64,000 nt of DNA from Advenella mandrilli (GTDB taxonomy: Bacteria > Pseudomonadota > Gammaproteobacteria > Burkholderiales > Burkholderiaceae_B). The notes beneath the pieces were generated by a model that saw only the letters and a program-made list of their open reading frames with translations, was not told the DNA's origin and did no database searches. Made by a program: the position numbers and the translations under genes. Positions 1 to 8,653 of the stretch are shown one piece after another. Every line of letters begins with the position of its first letter. Position 1 is the stretch's first letter. The stretch covers positions 1 to 64,000 of the forward strand of contig NZ_JAENGP010000009.1 in assembly GCF_016595155.1 (NCBI RefSeq). Direction: 5' to 3'.

Positions 1-73
1 TGGGGATGGATAGCACAGGGTCCGAAGGACACCATTTTCCTGCACTCTTTTCTGTTTCAATTATACTAAACCC

Positions 74-1282
74 ATGCAACGTCTCCAAGCCTACCGATTT
101 GAACTCATGCCCAATGGGCAGCAACAGCGCGCCATGCGCAGCTTTGCCGGTTCCTGTCGGTATGTGTATAACCAGGCATTGCACTTGCAGCAGGAAAGGT
201 ATAAAGCGGGTGAAAAGAAACTGGGTTATGCCGAGCTGTGCAAGGTACTGACTGCCTGGAAAAAACAAGCGGAAACCCATTGGTTGAATAACACCCCCAG
301 CCAGGCTTTGCAACAGGCCTTGAAGGATCTGGAACGGGCCTACAAAAACTTCTTTGAAAAACGGGCTGATTTTCCCCGCTTCAAGAAAAAAGGCCGTGCT
401 GACAGCTTCCGCTACCCGCAAGGCATTCAGCTGGAGCAAGGCAATAGCCGGGTATTTTTGCCCAAGTTGGGCTGGATACGTTATCGCAACAGCCAGAACG
501 TTCAGGGCAAGGTCAAAAATGTCACCGTCAGCCAGTCAGCAGGTAAATGGTTTGTCAGCATCCAGACCGAGCGGGAAGTAGACCAGCCCCTGCCTAAAGC
601 GACTACTACCATTGGCATTGATATGGGCATTGCCCGTTTTGCCACGTTAAGCGATGGCAGTTATATTGCACCGCTCAACCGTTTCAAGCAGTACCAGGTA
701 CGGCTTGCCCGCTATCAACGGGCCATGAGCCGTAAAGTGAAATTCAGCAGTAACTGGAAAAAGGCCAGGGCCAAAATTCAGAAGCTACATACCGGTATTG
801 CTAATGCCCGCAAGGACTTTCTGCATAAGGCTTCAAGCCAGATCAGCCAAAACCACGCCATGATCGTGATTGAAGATTTGCAGATACGGAATATGTCCCG
901 TTCAGCGTCCGGCACCCGCGAGCAGCCCGGTAACAACGTGAAAGCCAAATCGGGTTTGAACAAATCCATTCTGGATCAGGGCTGGGGAGAATTCAGACGA
1001 CAGCTTGAATACAAGACGGCATGGAATGGTGGCTGGCTGATTGCCGTACCACCGCATCATACCAGCCAGACTTGCCCTTGTTGCGGTCATGTCTCCAAAG
1101 ATAATCGCCAGACACAAGCCCAATTTCATTGCGTTGAGTGCGGATTTGAAAATCATGCCGATATAGTCGGTGCGATTAATGTTTTAAGGGCGGGACACGC
1201 CCGGTTCGCCTGTGAAGTGAGTGATGCAGTCAGGTCGCCAGCAGCAGGAACCCACCGAGGTGAGTTGGCCTCTGTGGGCTGA
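74..1282 (+). CDS. tnpB: RNA-guided nuclease TnpB (IS605 OrfB family)
   Basis: This 402-residue protein has the full TnpB layout. The N-terminal OrfB helix-turn-helix part covers about residues 1-110. The three RuvC motifs are intact: GIDMGI with D183, VIEDL with E267, and HADIVGAIN with D363. A zinc finger lies between motifs II and III (C334-x2-C337 and C353-x2-C356). In characterised members TnpB uses an omegaRNA from the element's 3' end to cut DNA next to a TAM, which favours retention of the element. Nothing suggests inactivation: length and catalytic residues are normal. No tnpA lies beside it. The start at 74 fits the usual N-terminus (MQRLQAYRFEL); no strong ribosome binding site is seen. 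Confidence 0.93.
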   Translation: MQRLQAYRFELMPNGQQQRAMRSFAGSCRYVYNQALHLQQERYKAGEKKLGYAELCKVLTAWKKQAETHWLNNTPSQALQQALKDLERAYKNFFEKRADFPRFKKKGRADSFRYPQGIQLEQGNSRVFLPKLGWIRYRNSQNVQGKVKNVTVSQSAGKWFVSIQTEREVDQPLPKATTTIGIDMGIARFATLSDGSYIAPLNRFKQYQVRLARYQRAMSRKVKFSSNWKKARAKIQKLHTGIANARKDFLHKASSQISQNHAMIVIEDLQIRNMSRSASGTREQPGNNVKAKSGLNKSILDQGWGEFRRQLEYKTAWNGGWLIAVPPHHTSQTCPCCGHVSKDNRQTQAQFHCVECGFENHADIVGAINVLRAGHARFACEVSDAVRSPAAGTHRGELASVG

Positions 1283-1351
1283 ACACGGTAGGAATCCCCT
1301 TCCTTGGCCCCTTGGGGCCGAGCGTTAGCGAGAGGGAGGGGAGGATGTCAA
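1195..1351 (+). ncRNA. candidate omegaRNA (right-end RNA) of the tnpB element
   Basis: The region covering the last tnpB codons and the 70 bases after the stop can form several stems. One pairs CCCACCGAGG with CCTCTGTGGG (about 1251-1285). Another is the perfect GGCCCC-TT-GGGGCC hairpin (about 1308-1321). A terminal pairing of CCCCTTCCT with AGGGAGGGG runs up to the GGATGTCAA end. In characterised IS605-group elements this position yields the omegaRNA scaffold, and the guide is the host sequence immediately after the element end, here beginning GGCCTGAAAACAATG at 1352. The boundaries are inferred from position only. Confidence 0.45.
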
Positions 1352-1710
1352 GGCCTGAAAACAATGTATCTTGAGTACATGAACCCAAGCACCAGGCTGA
1401 CACCTGAAAAAAACACCAGCGTGATAATGGGCAAGGCTCCCAGAGCATCAGCGCCCCATCCAACCAGAATGGAAAGCGCCCCCATGAATGACACAAACAA
1501 TAAATAACGCCGTAAACTGGCATTGGACTTGAACGTAAACTTGGCATTAACAAAAAAACTGAAGGTTACGGCAATGCAAAAGGCCACAAAATTACTTACT
1601 GCCTGATTAGCGCCCAACACCGCATACACCAGGAAAAAGACACCCCAGTGAATTAGCGTATTCAACACACCAATCAAAAAATATTTTGAAAACAAAATAC
1701 CGGTTTTCAT
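1348..1710 (-). CDS. GtrA-like small membrane protein (polyprenyl-phosphate sugar flippase family)
   Basis: This 120-residue protein has four hydrophobic segments and the GtrA pattern: an N-terminal KYFLIGVLNTLIHWGVFF segment, a conserved FFVNAKFTF loop, and a C-terminal YSRYIVF. GtrA/DPMS3-like proteins are thought to flip undecaprenyl-phosphate-linked sugars to the periplasm or assist the partner GT2 transferase. It follows fmt on the same strand with a 4-base gap. No gtrB is adjacent, but the window holds polysaccharide genes further on. Its stop codon (TCA on the plus strand at 1348-1350) lies inside the GGATGTCAA end of the IS605-type element, so the insertion probably supplied the stop. 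The length is still normal for the family, so function is likely kept. Confidence 0.8.
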   Translation of the reverse strand: MKTGILFSKYFLIGVLNTLIHWGVFFLVYAVLGANQAVSNFVAFCIAVTFSFFVNAKFTFKSNASLRRYLLFVSFMGALSILVGWGADALGALPIITLVFFSGVSLVLGFMYSRYIVFRP

Positions 1711-1714
1711 GCGT

Positions 1715-2650
1715 TCAGGGTTTCCAGCCCGTTACAAACACCGCAACCGGCTGTCGCTTGCCCCCTGCCTTTTGCAACTCAAGCAAACGCAGCACACCCT
1801 GCCCGGTGGCAATATCCACCCCGTCGGCCGTGGCACGCAATACCGTGCCGGGTTCTGCGCTGGTAGCCTCATGTAACGCTACTGCCTGCCATACCTTAAC
1901 CGGATCTTTCAGGCCTGGCAGCAGCAAGGTTGCCCCAGGCACCGGGTTAAAAGCCCGAATGCGGCGGGCAATGGTTTGGGCATCCTGGTTAATATTAATA
2001 GGCGCTTCGGACTTTTCCAGCTTGGCGGCATACGTCACCCCTGCTTCAGGCTGGGCCACGGGCTTCAGCTCACCCGTACCCAACTTGCCTAATACAGCGG
2101 TAATACATTCGGCGCCCATGGTGGCCAGCTGCTCATGCAACACGGCAGCGGTCTGATCAGTAATATCAACGCGTTTTTCAAGCAACACGTCACCGGTATC
2201 CAGCCCGGCATCCATTTGCATAATCGCCACCCCGGTTTGCGCATCGCCGGCTTCTATGGCGCGCTGAATAGGGGCTGCACCCCGCCAGCGCGGCAACAGG
2301 CTGGCATGAATATTAAGACAACCATATTTGGGCAAATCCAGTACCCATTGAGGCAAAATAAGCCCATAGGCCGCCACCACCATGACATCAGGGGCCAGCG
2401 CCTGCAACACCTGTTGCGTCTGCCTGGCTTCATCGGGGTATTTACCGTCAAGCCGCAGGCTTTGCGGCTGCAATACCTGCGCTCCTTGCGCCACGGCCTC
2501 TTGCTTAACCGGGCTGGGCGTTAATTTCAGCCCCCTGCCCGAAGGACGATCGGGTTGGGTCAGCACCAACGGGACATCGTGCCCCGCCTTAATAATCGCC
2601 TCATAGGCCAGGCGGGCAAACTCGGGGGTACCGGCAAATACAACTCGCAT
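1715..2650 (-). CDS. fmt: methionyl-tRNA formyltransferase
   Basis: Fmt transfers a formyl group from 10-formyl-tetrahydrofolate to initiator Met-tRNA in the cytoplasm. The 311-residue length is normal. The formyltransferase core carries the catalytic triad: N113 and H115 in [16 protein letters not shown], and D151 in DAGLDTGDV. The C-terminal tRNA-binding domain (about 205-311) is present. The start at 2650 gives the canonical [13 protein letters not shown]-terminus, with AGGAAG about 13 bases upstream. In many bacteria fmt follows def in one operon. Here def lies about 4 kb away on the other strand with a CDF transporter, mvaB and dprA in between. Confidence 0.97.
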   Translation of the reverse strand: MRVVFAGTPEFARLAYEAIIKAGHDVPLVLTQPDRPSGRGLKLTPSPVKQEAVAQGAQVLQPQSLRLDGKYPDEARQTQQVLQALAPDVMVVAAYGLILPQWVLDLPKYGCLNIHASLLPRWRGAAPIQRAIEAGDAQTGVAIMQMDAGLDTGDVLLEKRVDITDQTAAVLHEQLATMGAECITAVLGKLGTGELKPVAQPEAGVTYAAKLEKSEAPININQDAQTIARRIRAFNPVPGATLLLPGLKDPVKVWQAVALHEATSAEPGTVLRATADGVDIATGQGVLRLLELQKAGGKRQPVAVFVTGWKP

Positions 2651-2824
2651 AATTTTTTATCTTCCTGCAAACAATCCTGAATGATAACGATTTTAACTCA
2701 CGACATACGGTTAATCCGTTCCATCAACGCTTATACCCGACGGATTCGGGTAAAGTAAATAAATCAGCGCAACGGTCATTACCGTTGATACGCTCCGTCA
2801 ATTTCAGCCATTGCATCAATTATT

Positions 2825-3781
2825 ATGAGTCCATTACCCCATTCCGACCCCAAATACCGCGATTCGGCCGGCCACCACCACCCCACGGCAAAAAAGCCGG
2901 GCGCTACCATGGCCCAAAACAATGAACGTGTCAGGGTAGCCCGCGTTAGTACCTGGGTCAGTGTTACGGTTAACTTCAGCCTGTCGGTCTTGCAAATTAT
3001 TATTGGCATTATCGCCCAGTCCCAGGCCTTAATTGCCGATGCGGTTCACACCCTGTCCGACCTGGTGTCTGATTTTGCCGTGCTGTTTGCCAATAAACAC
3101 GCCAATAAAGGGCCCGATAAAAACCACCAATACGGGCACCAGCGTTTTGAAACCCTGGCTTCGCTGGGCATAGGGATTTTATTGTTGCTGGTGGGCGTTG
3201 AAATGATCTGGGCGGCAGGCAAAAGCGTGCAAAGCGGACAGTCTATTGCCCTGGTACACTATTCAGCCCTTATCATCGCCCTCGCCACCCTGGTAGGTAA
3301 AGAACTGCTTTTCAGGTATTTGCTTAAACAGGCCGAAAAAGTACGCTCTTCCATGCTGGTGGCCAATGCCTGGCATTCGCGCTCTGATGCCGCCTCATCC
3401 TTAATTGTGGCCATCGGCATTCTGGCCAACATGGCCGGTTTTACCTGGGCCGACCCGGTTGCCGCCCTTATTGTGGGTTTAATGATTTCCCGCATGGGCC
3501 TTAAATTCATCTGGTCTACCCTGAATGACCTGACAGACCGTTCGGTTGACGCCGAAACCTACCAGCGCATTCATGACAAGCTGGCGGGCACCCCTGGCCT
3601 GCTGGGGATTCATGACCTTAAAACCCGCAAAATGGGCGATATGATTTTAGTGGAAGTACACCTTGAACTGCCCGCCAACATGACCATTGCAGAGGGCCAT
3701 GAGATTTCTGAAGAGGCCTGTCGACGGGCCATGGTGGATGAAGATATTTTAGATATTACCACCCACTTTGACCCGCATTAA
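2825..3781 (+). CDS. cation diffusion facilitator family transporter
   Basis: This inner-membrane CDF transporter of 318 residues probably exports divalent metal (Zn, Fe, Co or Cd) in exchange for protons. The metal site in the membrane reads H75-x3-D79 in helix 2 (AVHTLSDLVSDF) and H184-x3-D188 in helix 5 (NAWHSRSDAAS). The C-terminal cytoplasmic domain (about 235-318) ends in the usual ITTHFDPH. The His/Asp pair in both helices is typical of zinc-preferring members, but specificity cannot be read safely. The chosen start has only a weak ribosome binding site. The internal ATG at 2909, just before AQNNERVRVARV, would remove a hydrophilic 28-residue head and is an alternative. The gene is divergent from fmt and convergent with mvaB. 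Confidence 0.93.
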   Translation: MSPLPHSDPKYRDSAGHHHPTAKKPGATMAQNNERVRVARVSTWVSVTVNFSLSVLQIIIGIIAQSQALIADAVHTLSDLVSDFAVLFANKHANKGPDKNHQYGHQRFETLASLGIGILLLLVGVEMIWAAGKSVQSGQSIALVHYSALIIALATLVGKELLFRYLLKQAEKVRSSMLVANAWHSRSDAASSLIVAIGILANMAGFTWADPVAALIVGLMISRMGLKFIWSTLNDLTDRSVDAETYQRIHDKLAGTPGLLGIHDLKTRKMGDMILVEVHLELPANMTIAEGHEISEEACRRAMVDEDILDITTHFDPH

Positions 3782-3847
3782 ATAGCCGGACAGACTTGCC
3801 GCCTGCCCGGCCTATGCCCCATCTTTTACAACAGGACACGCAGAGTA

Positions 3848-4765
3848 TCAGGCACAAACAGCGGCACGTTTATTAACCAGGGCCTTGCCGGCACGACTGG
3901 CATTGGGGCGTTGCAGGTAATCGGAAATCCACTGGCCGGTTGTAATAACGTCATCCAGGTTAATACCGGTTTCAATGCCCATGCCCTGCAACATATACAG
4001 GACATCTTCGGTTGCCACGTTGCCCGTTGCCCCCTTGGCATAAGGGCAACCACCCAACCCGGCTACCGATGAATGGAAAATTGAAATGCCGGCCTGCAAA
4101 GAAGCATAAATATTAGCCAGCGCCTGCCCGTAGGTATCATGAAAATGCCCCGAAACCAACCGGGGATCAACCTTTTCGGTAACCGCCGACATCACCCGGT
4201 AAACCTGGGCGGCAGTGGCGACGCCAATCGTATCGGCCACATCAATTTCATCACAGCCCAGGGCAATCATGCGTTGGGCCACATGCACCACCGACTCAAG
4301 CGGCACCTCGCCCTGATAGGGGCAACCCAGCGCACAGCTGATACTGCCGCGCAGGCGGATACCGGCCTCTTTGGCCGCCCGGGCCACCGGCTCGAAACGG
4401 TCGATGGATTCATCAATGGAACAGTTAATGTTTTTTTGTGAAAAAGCCTCGCTGGCCGCACCAAAAATAACCACTTCATCGGCTTTGGCCGCCACGGCAC
4501 CTTCAAAGCCACGCATATTGGGCGTCAGCACCGAATAAATCGTGCCTTCACGGCGCTTGATAGCTTCCATCACCTGGGTGCCATCGGCCATTTGCGGCAC
4601 CCACTTGGGCGACACGAACGAAGTAGCCTCTATATTAAGAAAACCGGCATCGCTAAGCTGGTTAACCAACGCCACCTTGATGTCGGTAGGAACGAATTCT
4701 TTCTCATTTTGCAAACCATCGCGTGGGCCTACTTCTACAATTTTTACTTTACCGGGCAATGCCAT
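3848..4765 (-). CDS. mvaB: hydroxymethylglutaryl-CoA lyase
   Basis: This 305-residue TIM-barrel enzyme cleaves 3-hydroxy-3-methylglutaryl-CoA to acetyl-CoA and acetoacetate, the last step of leucine breakdown. The HMGL signature is complete: EVGPRDGLQN near the start, metal ligands H207 and H209 in SGHFHDTYGQ, and the catalytic C240 in GLGGCPYAKGATGN. A strong ribosome binding site (GGAAGGAAG) precedes the ATG at 4765. The rest of the leucine pathway is not in the window. The gene stands between dprA (upstream, same strand, 93-base gap) and the convergent CDF gene. Confidence 0.96.
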   Translation of the reverse strand: MALPGKVKIVEVGPRDGLQNEKEFVPTDIKVALVNQLSDAGFLNIEATSFVSPKWVPQMADGTQVMEAIKRREGTIYSVLTPNMRGFEGAVAAKADEVVIFGAASEAFSQKNINCSIDESIDRFEPVARAAKEAGIRLRGSISCALGCPYQGEVPLESVVHVAQRMIALGCDEIDVADTIGVATAAQVYRVMSAVTEKVDPRLVSGHFHDTYGQALANIYASLQAGISIFHSSVAGLGGCPYAKGATGNVATEDVLYMLQGMGIETGINLDDVITTGQWISDYLQRPNASRAGKALVNKRAAVCA

Positions 4766-4858
4766 GACTGTCTTCCTTCCTTTTGATTGCTAATTTTAAA
4801 AATAATAATCCAGGCCAATAAACGGCTATTTCCAACTTTTCATTATAGTCTGAACTGC

Positions 4859-6013
4859 CTAGCGCACACGCTGATATCGTCCATCCTTCAAACGCACAAT
4901 ACAGGACGCCAGCTCCAAGGCCAGCAACAGGCTACTTGCCTGGGACACATCAATATGCAAATCGTTAACCAGGGCATCCAGACTTAAGGGCTCAAACCCC
5001 ATTCGCTCCAGTAAACGACGCTGTTCGGGATCGGGAACAAAGTCATTACCAGGCCCAGGCACCGCACCCGCTTTCATCGCGCCTCCCGTGCCAGCCTTTA
5101 CCTTACTTCCTGGGGCACCCACCAGCTCTTCCTGTATATCCATAGCCGTTTCCACCAGTTTTGCGCCCTGGCGGATTAAGGCATGACAGCCCCGTGACAA
5201 GGGGGAATGAATCGACCCCGGAATCGCAAACACCTCGCGTCCCATTTCGCCGGCCAGGCGGGCGGTAATAAGCGACCCGCTTTGTTTGGCCGCTTCCACC
5301 ACCAGCACCCCTTTGGACAAACCCGCCACAATCCGGTTGCGACGCGGAAACTGGTGCACCACGGCGGGGGTATCCAGCGGCAGCTCTGAAATAAGGGCCC
5401 CCTGGTCACGAATGCGCAGGGCCAGGTTCTTATTGGCTGCCGGATACAGCCGGTTGATGCCCGTGCCCATGACCGCAATCGTGCTACCGGTACCCGCAGG
5501 CGCCTGTAACGCGCCTTCATGAGCGGCGGTGTCTATGCCGTGGGCCAGCCCGCTAACCACGCACCAGCCCTGAGCCGCCAGATATTTGGCAAAGGCACGG
5601 GCATTGTCACTGCCTCCCAGGGTAGCATTACGCGCCCCCACCATGGCAATGGCAGGCAAGGCCAGCACGTCGGGATGACCATCCACATATAACAGGATGG
5701 GCGGATCGTGGGTGTCAAACAGCGCTTTGGGGTACAAAGGATCGGCCAGCGTTAAAATGTAATGGCCGGGCCGGGCCAGCCACTCGAAGGTTTTGTTCAT
5801 TAACGCCTGAATTCCCGGTTCGGGTGCTCCCGCCAGTTGCAACGCCAATTTTTGTGGCAGGTATTTCATGAGCTGGCTAACCGAGGCGGCAAACACCTGA
5901 TCTGGCAAACCAAAAACCGCCAGTAGCTGCCGGGCCGTTACCGGGCCCACGCCCGGCTCAAGGGTTAGCCTGAGCCAAGCCTGCAATTCTTCTTCAGAAT
6001 TCATAAATGACAT
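4859..6013 (-). CDS. dprA: DNA-processing protein DprA
   Basis: DprA binds incoming single-stranded DNA during natural transformation and loads RecA onto it. This 384-residue protein has an N-terminal SAM-like part with a helix-hairpin-helix-like start, then the Rossmann-like DprA core: VGARNATLGG, VMGTGINRLYP, FPRRNRIVAGLS, and the VVEAAKQSGSLITA / AIPGS signature. A C-terminal winged-helix-like domain follows a low-complexity Gly/Ala linker at about 300-320. The start may be the ATG at 6013 or the one at 6004; neither has a clear ribosome binding site. It is divergent from def across 381 bases. Other competence genes are not in the window. Confidence 0.96.
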   Translation of the reverse strand: MSFMNSEEELQAWLRLTLEPGVGPVTARQLLAVFGLPDQVFAASVSQLMKYLPQKLALQLAGAPEPGIQALMNKTFEWLARPGHYILTLADPLYPKALFDTHDPPILLYVDGHPDVLALPAIAMVGARNATLGGSDNARAFAKYLAAQGWCVVSGLAHGIDTAAHEGALQAPAGTGSTIAVMGTGINRLYPAANKNLALRIRDQGALISELPLDTPAVVHQFPRRNRIVAGLSKGVLVVEAAKQSGSLITARLAGEMGREVFAIPGSIHSPLSRGCHALIRQGAKLVETAMDIQEELVGAPGSKVKAGTGGAMKAGAVPGPGNDFVPDPEQRRLLERMGFEPLSLDALVNDLHIDVSQASSLLLALELASCIVRLKDGRYQRVR

Positions 6014-6394
6014 TTAAAAAACAAGGATGAAATAAGCATTATCTTACCGTGCCACTACACCGGGAAAGTCTGTCCCCAACAAGGGCTTGAAATATAACAG
6101 TGTGCCACTATTTAGTAATGAGCAGCAAAGAAAACGGACAATTTGGTCTGCCTGGCAATCACAAGGACATTTCCGGGCCATGACCGGGCATAAAGAAATC
6201 ACCCGCTTAAGGCAGGGCTGATATTAGCAGCCCGCAAAATTTGCCTATAATATCGTTATTATCAGCGTGCCCGGATTCCCGTCCGCCACGTTTACCTGAA
6301 CCAAATACCTTTTGACGCCTCTAAGCCCTTATACCGGCAAATACTTTTACCAACCGGCAAAGCGCGTCTTTTACTTGAACCAACATTTTATTTT
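6014..6394. other. intergenic region between divergent dprA and def
   Basis: No gene is seen here. The region must hold the promoters of both dprA and def. A perfect -10 hexamer TATAAT on the plus strand lies at 6246-6251, about 145 bases before the def start, but its -35 position (ATTAGC, 17-base spacing) is poor. The bases before the def ATG lack an obvious Shine-Dalgarno sequence. Confidence 0.4.
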
Positions 6395-6901
6395 ATGGCA
6401 TTACTACCTATTCTTCATTACCCCGATCCACGTTTGCACAAAGTGGCAAAGCCTGTTGAACAGGTGGACGACCGAATTCGCCAACTCGTCAAAGACATGG
6501 CCGAAACCATGTATGACGCACCCGGCGTAGGCCTGGCGGCCACCCAGGTTGATGTTCATGAGCGTATTGTGGTCATTGATATTTCAGAAGAAGGCAACGA
6601 ACTTCGCGTACTGATCAACCCTGAAATTACCTGGAAAAGCGATGACACCCAGGTTTATGAAGAAGGCTGCCTGTCGGTGCCGGGCATTTACGACAAGGTG
6701 GAACGCGCGGCCGAAGTCAAGGTAAAGGCGTTAAATGAAAAAGGCGAAGAATACACATTTGATGCCGATGGCCTGCTGGCCGTTTGTGTGCAACACGAAC
6801 TGGACCATTTAATGGGCAAAGTTTTTGTTGAACATCTTTCAAGCCTGAAACAAAATCGCATCAAGACCAAAATCAGGAAGCAGGCCAAAGAAAACGCCTG
6901 A
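6395..6901 (+). CDS. def: peptide deformylase
   Basis: Def removes the N-formyl group from nascent proteins using a ferrous ion. This 168-residue protein carries the three defining motifs: GVGLAATQ (44-51), EGCLS (90-94, metal ligand C92) and QHELDH (133-138, ligands H134 and H138 and catalytic E135). Length is normal for type 1B enzymes. The ATG at 6395 gives the usual [15 protein letters not shown]-terminus; no clear ribosome binding site is seen. Its partner fmt is not downstream but about 4 kb to the left on the opposite strand. A palindromic terminator follows immediately. Confidence 0.97.
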   Translation: MALLPILHYPDPRLHKVAKPVEQVDDRIRQLVKDMAETMYDAPGVGLAATQVDVHERIVVIDISEEGNELRVLINPEITWKSDDTQVYEEGCLSVPGIYDKVERAAEVKVKALNEKGEEYTFDADGLLAVCVQHELDHLMGKVFVEHLSSLKQNRIKTKIRKQAKENA

Positions 6902-6903
6902 AA

Positions 6904-6935
6904 AAAATAAGGTTGGCCATGGCCAACCTTATTTT
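6904..6935. terminator. bidirectional intrinsic terminator between def and the FMO gene
   Basis: A perfect 32-base palindrome (AAAATAAGGTTGGCC and its complement, centred between 6919 and 6920) lies between the convergent def stop (6901) and FMO stop (6941). A-rich and T-rich flanks let it work as a rho-independent terminator for both strands. Confidence 0.85.
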
Positions 6936-6940
6936 ATCAA

Positions 6941-8305
6941 TCAGATAACTTTTTCAAACTTCAAAGACATAAAGCCCTCAAGGGAATCATCCTTGATGTC
7001 CAGCCAAGGCCTGGGCAGCTGTGCCCCCATGGTGCCAGTAATGGTTGAACGATAAATTTTATTGCGAAAACCCATGATATCGGCTTTTTTGTCTTCCTGC
7101 CATTGCTTGAACAGCTCGGCTTGCTGGTGCACAGGAAACTCCGGATAATCTGTGGCGCTAACCAGCTCATCGATATAACTGGCCTGGAAATCAATACATT
7201 GGCTATCTGTACTTGACTGTTCATAACGTTGCAGCCATGCGTCCATATTTTTACGACGGCTTGCCTCATCGGGCAATTGAATTTTCCCCAGGATCACATC
7301 ACGTGCATACCACGCCTGGGCATCAAACATATTAAAAGTAAACCATTGATCTTGCATGCCCAGGTAGATCAGTTTGGGATTGCTTTGGAAAAAGATACCT
7401 TTATAAAGATTATCGGGATACAGGCAATTGTGCGTATCCAGACGCAATTCATCGGGCAGGAATGGAAAATGGAACAGATAACCCGTACACATAATAATGG
7501 CATCAAAAGCCTGTGTGCTGCCATCGGTAAAGTGAACCACATTACCATCGATATGATCAAGGCCGGGTTTTTCGCTCACATTTTCGGGCCAGTTGTAACC
7601 AAACGAACCACCGCGATGGCTAATCGTTACGGTTTTTGCGCCATATTTATAGCATTGAGAACCAATATCTTCGGCGGAATAACTGCCGCCCACCAGCAAC
7701 ACATCCTGCCCTTCAAATTCCAGCGCATCGCGGAAATCGTGCGCATGCAAGACACGCCCCGGATATTGCTCCATGCCCGGGTAGTAAGGCATATTGGGCG
7801 TCGAAAAGTGACCGGTGGCAACAACCACGTAATCAAACTCTTCGGTTTCCTGCTCTCCGGTTTTATGGTTCATGACGGTAACCGTGAACAGCTGGGTTTC
7901 TTCACTGAAAGTAACCCAGCGAACCGGGCACTCGAAACGGATATAATTAAAAATGGCCCGCTTGTCCAGACGCCCCATAATATAATCTTTAAGGACTTCA
8001 CGTGGCGGGTATGAAGGAAGCGGCTGATTGAAGTGTTGATCAAAACTGTAGTCGGCAAACTCCAGGCACTCTTTCGGTCCGTTAGACCATAAATAACGGT
8101 ACATACTGCCATGTACCGGTTCACCGTTTCTATCCAGGCCGGTGCGCCATGTGTAATTCCACATGCCACCAATATCGTTTTGTTTTTCGTAACAGACAAT
8201 TTCAGGGAGATCCTTGACACCGGTTTTACGTAAAGCCTCGAAAGCACGCAATTGTGCCAAACCACTGGGACCTGCACCTAAAATAGCAATTTTTGTTTTA
8301 GCCAA
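6941..8305 (-). CDS. tmm: flavin-containing monooxygenase, trimethylamine monooxygenase-like
   Basis: This class B flavin monooxygenase probably oxidises trimethylamine or a similar tertiary amine to the N-oxide with NADPH and oxygen. With the start used here it is 454 residues. It shows the FAD site GAGPSG (10-15), the VVATGHFSTPNMP motif (161-173), the FMO fingerprint YPGRVLHAHDFRD (181-193) and the NADPH site VGGSYSAEDIGSQC (from 205). The last motif closely resembles bacterial Tmm proteins. I chose a TTG start at 8305 because GGAG lies 7 bases upstream and the protein then begins MAKTKIAILGAGPSG. The ATG at 8341 would add 12 residues without support. No TMAO demethylase or transporter is adjacent. 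The exact substrate is inferred. Confidence 0.88.
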   Translation of the reverse strand: MAKTKIAILGAGPSGLAQLRAFEALRKTGVKDLPEIVCYEKQNDIGGMWNYTWRTGLDRNGEPVHGSMYRYLWSNGPKECLEFADYSFDQHFNQPLPSYPPREVLKDYIMGRLDKRAIFNYIRFECPVRWVTFSEETQLFTVTVMNHKTGEQETEEFDYVVVATGHFSTPNMPYYPGMEQYPGRVLHAHDFRDALEFEGQDVLLVGGSYSAEDIGSQCYKYGAKTVTISHRGGSFGYNWPENVSEKPGLDHIDGNVVHFTDGSTQAFDAIIMCTGYLFHFPFLPDELRLDTHNCLYPDNLYKGIFFQSNPKLIYLGMQDQWFTFNMFDAQAWYARDVILGKIQLPDEASRRKNMDAWLQRYEQSSTDSQCIDFQASYIDELVSATDYPEFPVHQQAELFKQWQEDKKADIMGFRNKIYRSTITGTMGAQLPRPWLDIKDDSLEGFMSLKFEKVI

Positions 8306-8653
8306 AATAAAACTCCATGTAATAATAAGCGACGACAACACGCTATACGAGCTAGCGCATTTGTTTTTTTAATTATTATTATCGTCTTAAGAAAAGGCTG
8401 TTTTTTAAACGTGATTACAAATATTTAGGCTTTAAATATTTAACATTTAAATAAAACACCCTAGAGACAGCTGCCTGTTAGGCAAGCTAATGATGAGTAC
8501 CAAAAAGGCACCATAACCGGCACCAAAGCAGCACCACACAGGTGCCAAAGAGGTACGATTATACCAGACTGCTTCCTGTTTGACCAATCCGCCACCCCGG
8601 CAGCAGGACGATCACGCTAACGCTGTCACCAAACCAACGCATGGCAACGCCCC
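8306..8653. other. intergenic region upstream of the FMO gene
   Basis: No gene is seen. An AT-rich half (about 8340-8450) contains two copies of AAATATTTA near 8408-8437 and probably the FMO promoter. The distal half holds the phased repeats described separately. The end near 8653 is the 3' end of the outer-membrane channel gene, with no clear terminator. Confidence 0.35.
8496..8556. promoter_or_regulatory. helically phased repeat array upstream of the FMO gene
   Basis: Five to six related hexamers follow one another at one-helical-turn spacing: AGTACC (8496), GGCACC (8507), GGCACC (8519), AGCACC (8530), GGTGCC (8541) and AGGTAC (8551). Most are followed by an A-rich stretch such as CAAA. 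Start-to-start distances are 11, 12, 11, 11 and 10 bases, placing all copies on one face of the helix. The array sits about 190-250 bases upstream of the FMO start, which suits an activator or repressor binding as a multimer. No protein is assigned. Confidence 0.4.

Larger units (their letters stand above)
1..1351 (+). mobile_element. IS200/IS605-family element, tnpB-only part, right end visible
   Basis: The tnpB gene is followed by a GC-rich, hairpin-forming tail that ends in GGGGAGGATGTCAA at about 1338-1351. This is the usual form of the right end of IS605-group elements. No terminal inverted repeats and no target duplication are seen, as expected for this single-strand-transposing group. 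The left end is not identified: it may lie within the first 73 bases or upstream of the window. No tnpA is present, so the element is either a non-autonomous tnpB-only derivative or has tnpA outside the window. The right boundary falls on the last codon of gtrA. Confidence 0.6.

Noticed and set aside
7229-8014. 261-codon open frame on the plus strand inside the FMO gene
   Set aside because: It is antisense to a gene with complete FMO motifs, has no ribosome binding site, and its translation shows no domain.
8541-8561. Possible sigma-54 promoter (TTGGCAC on the minus strand) upstream of the FMO gene
   Set aside because: The distance from the GG to the next GC is 12 bases instead of the required 10, so the -24/-12 pattern fails.
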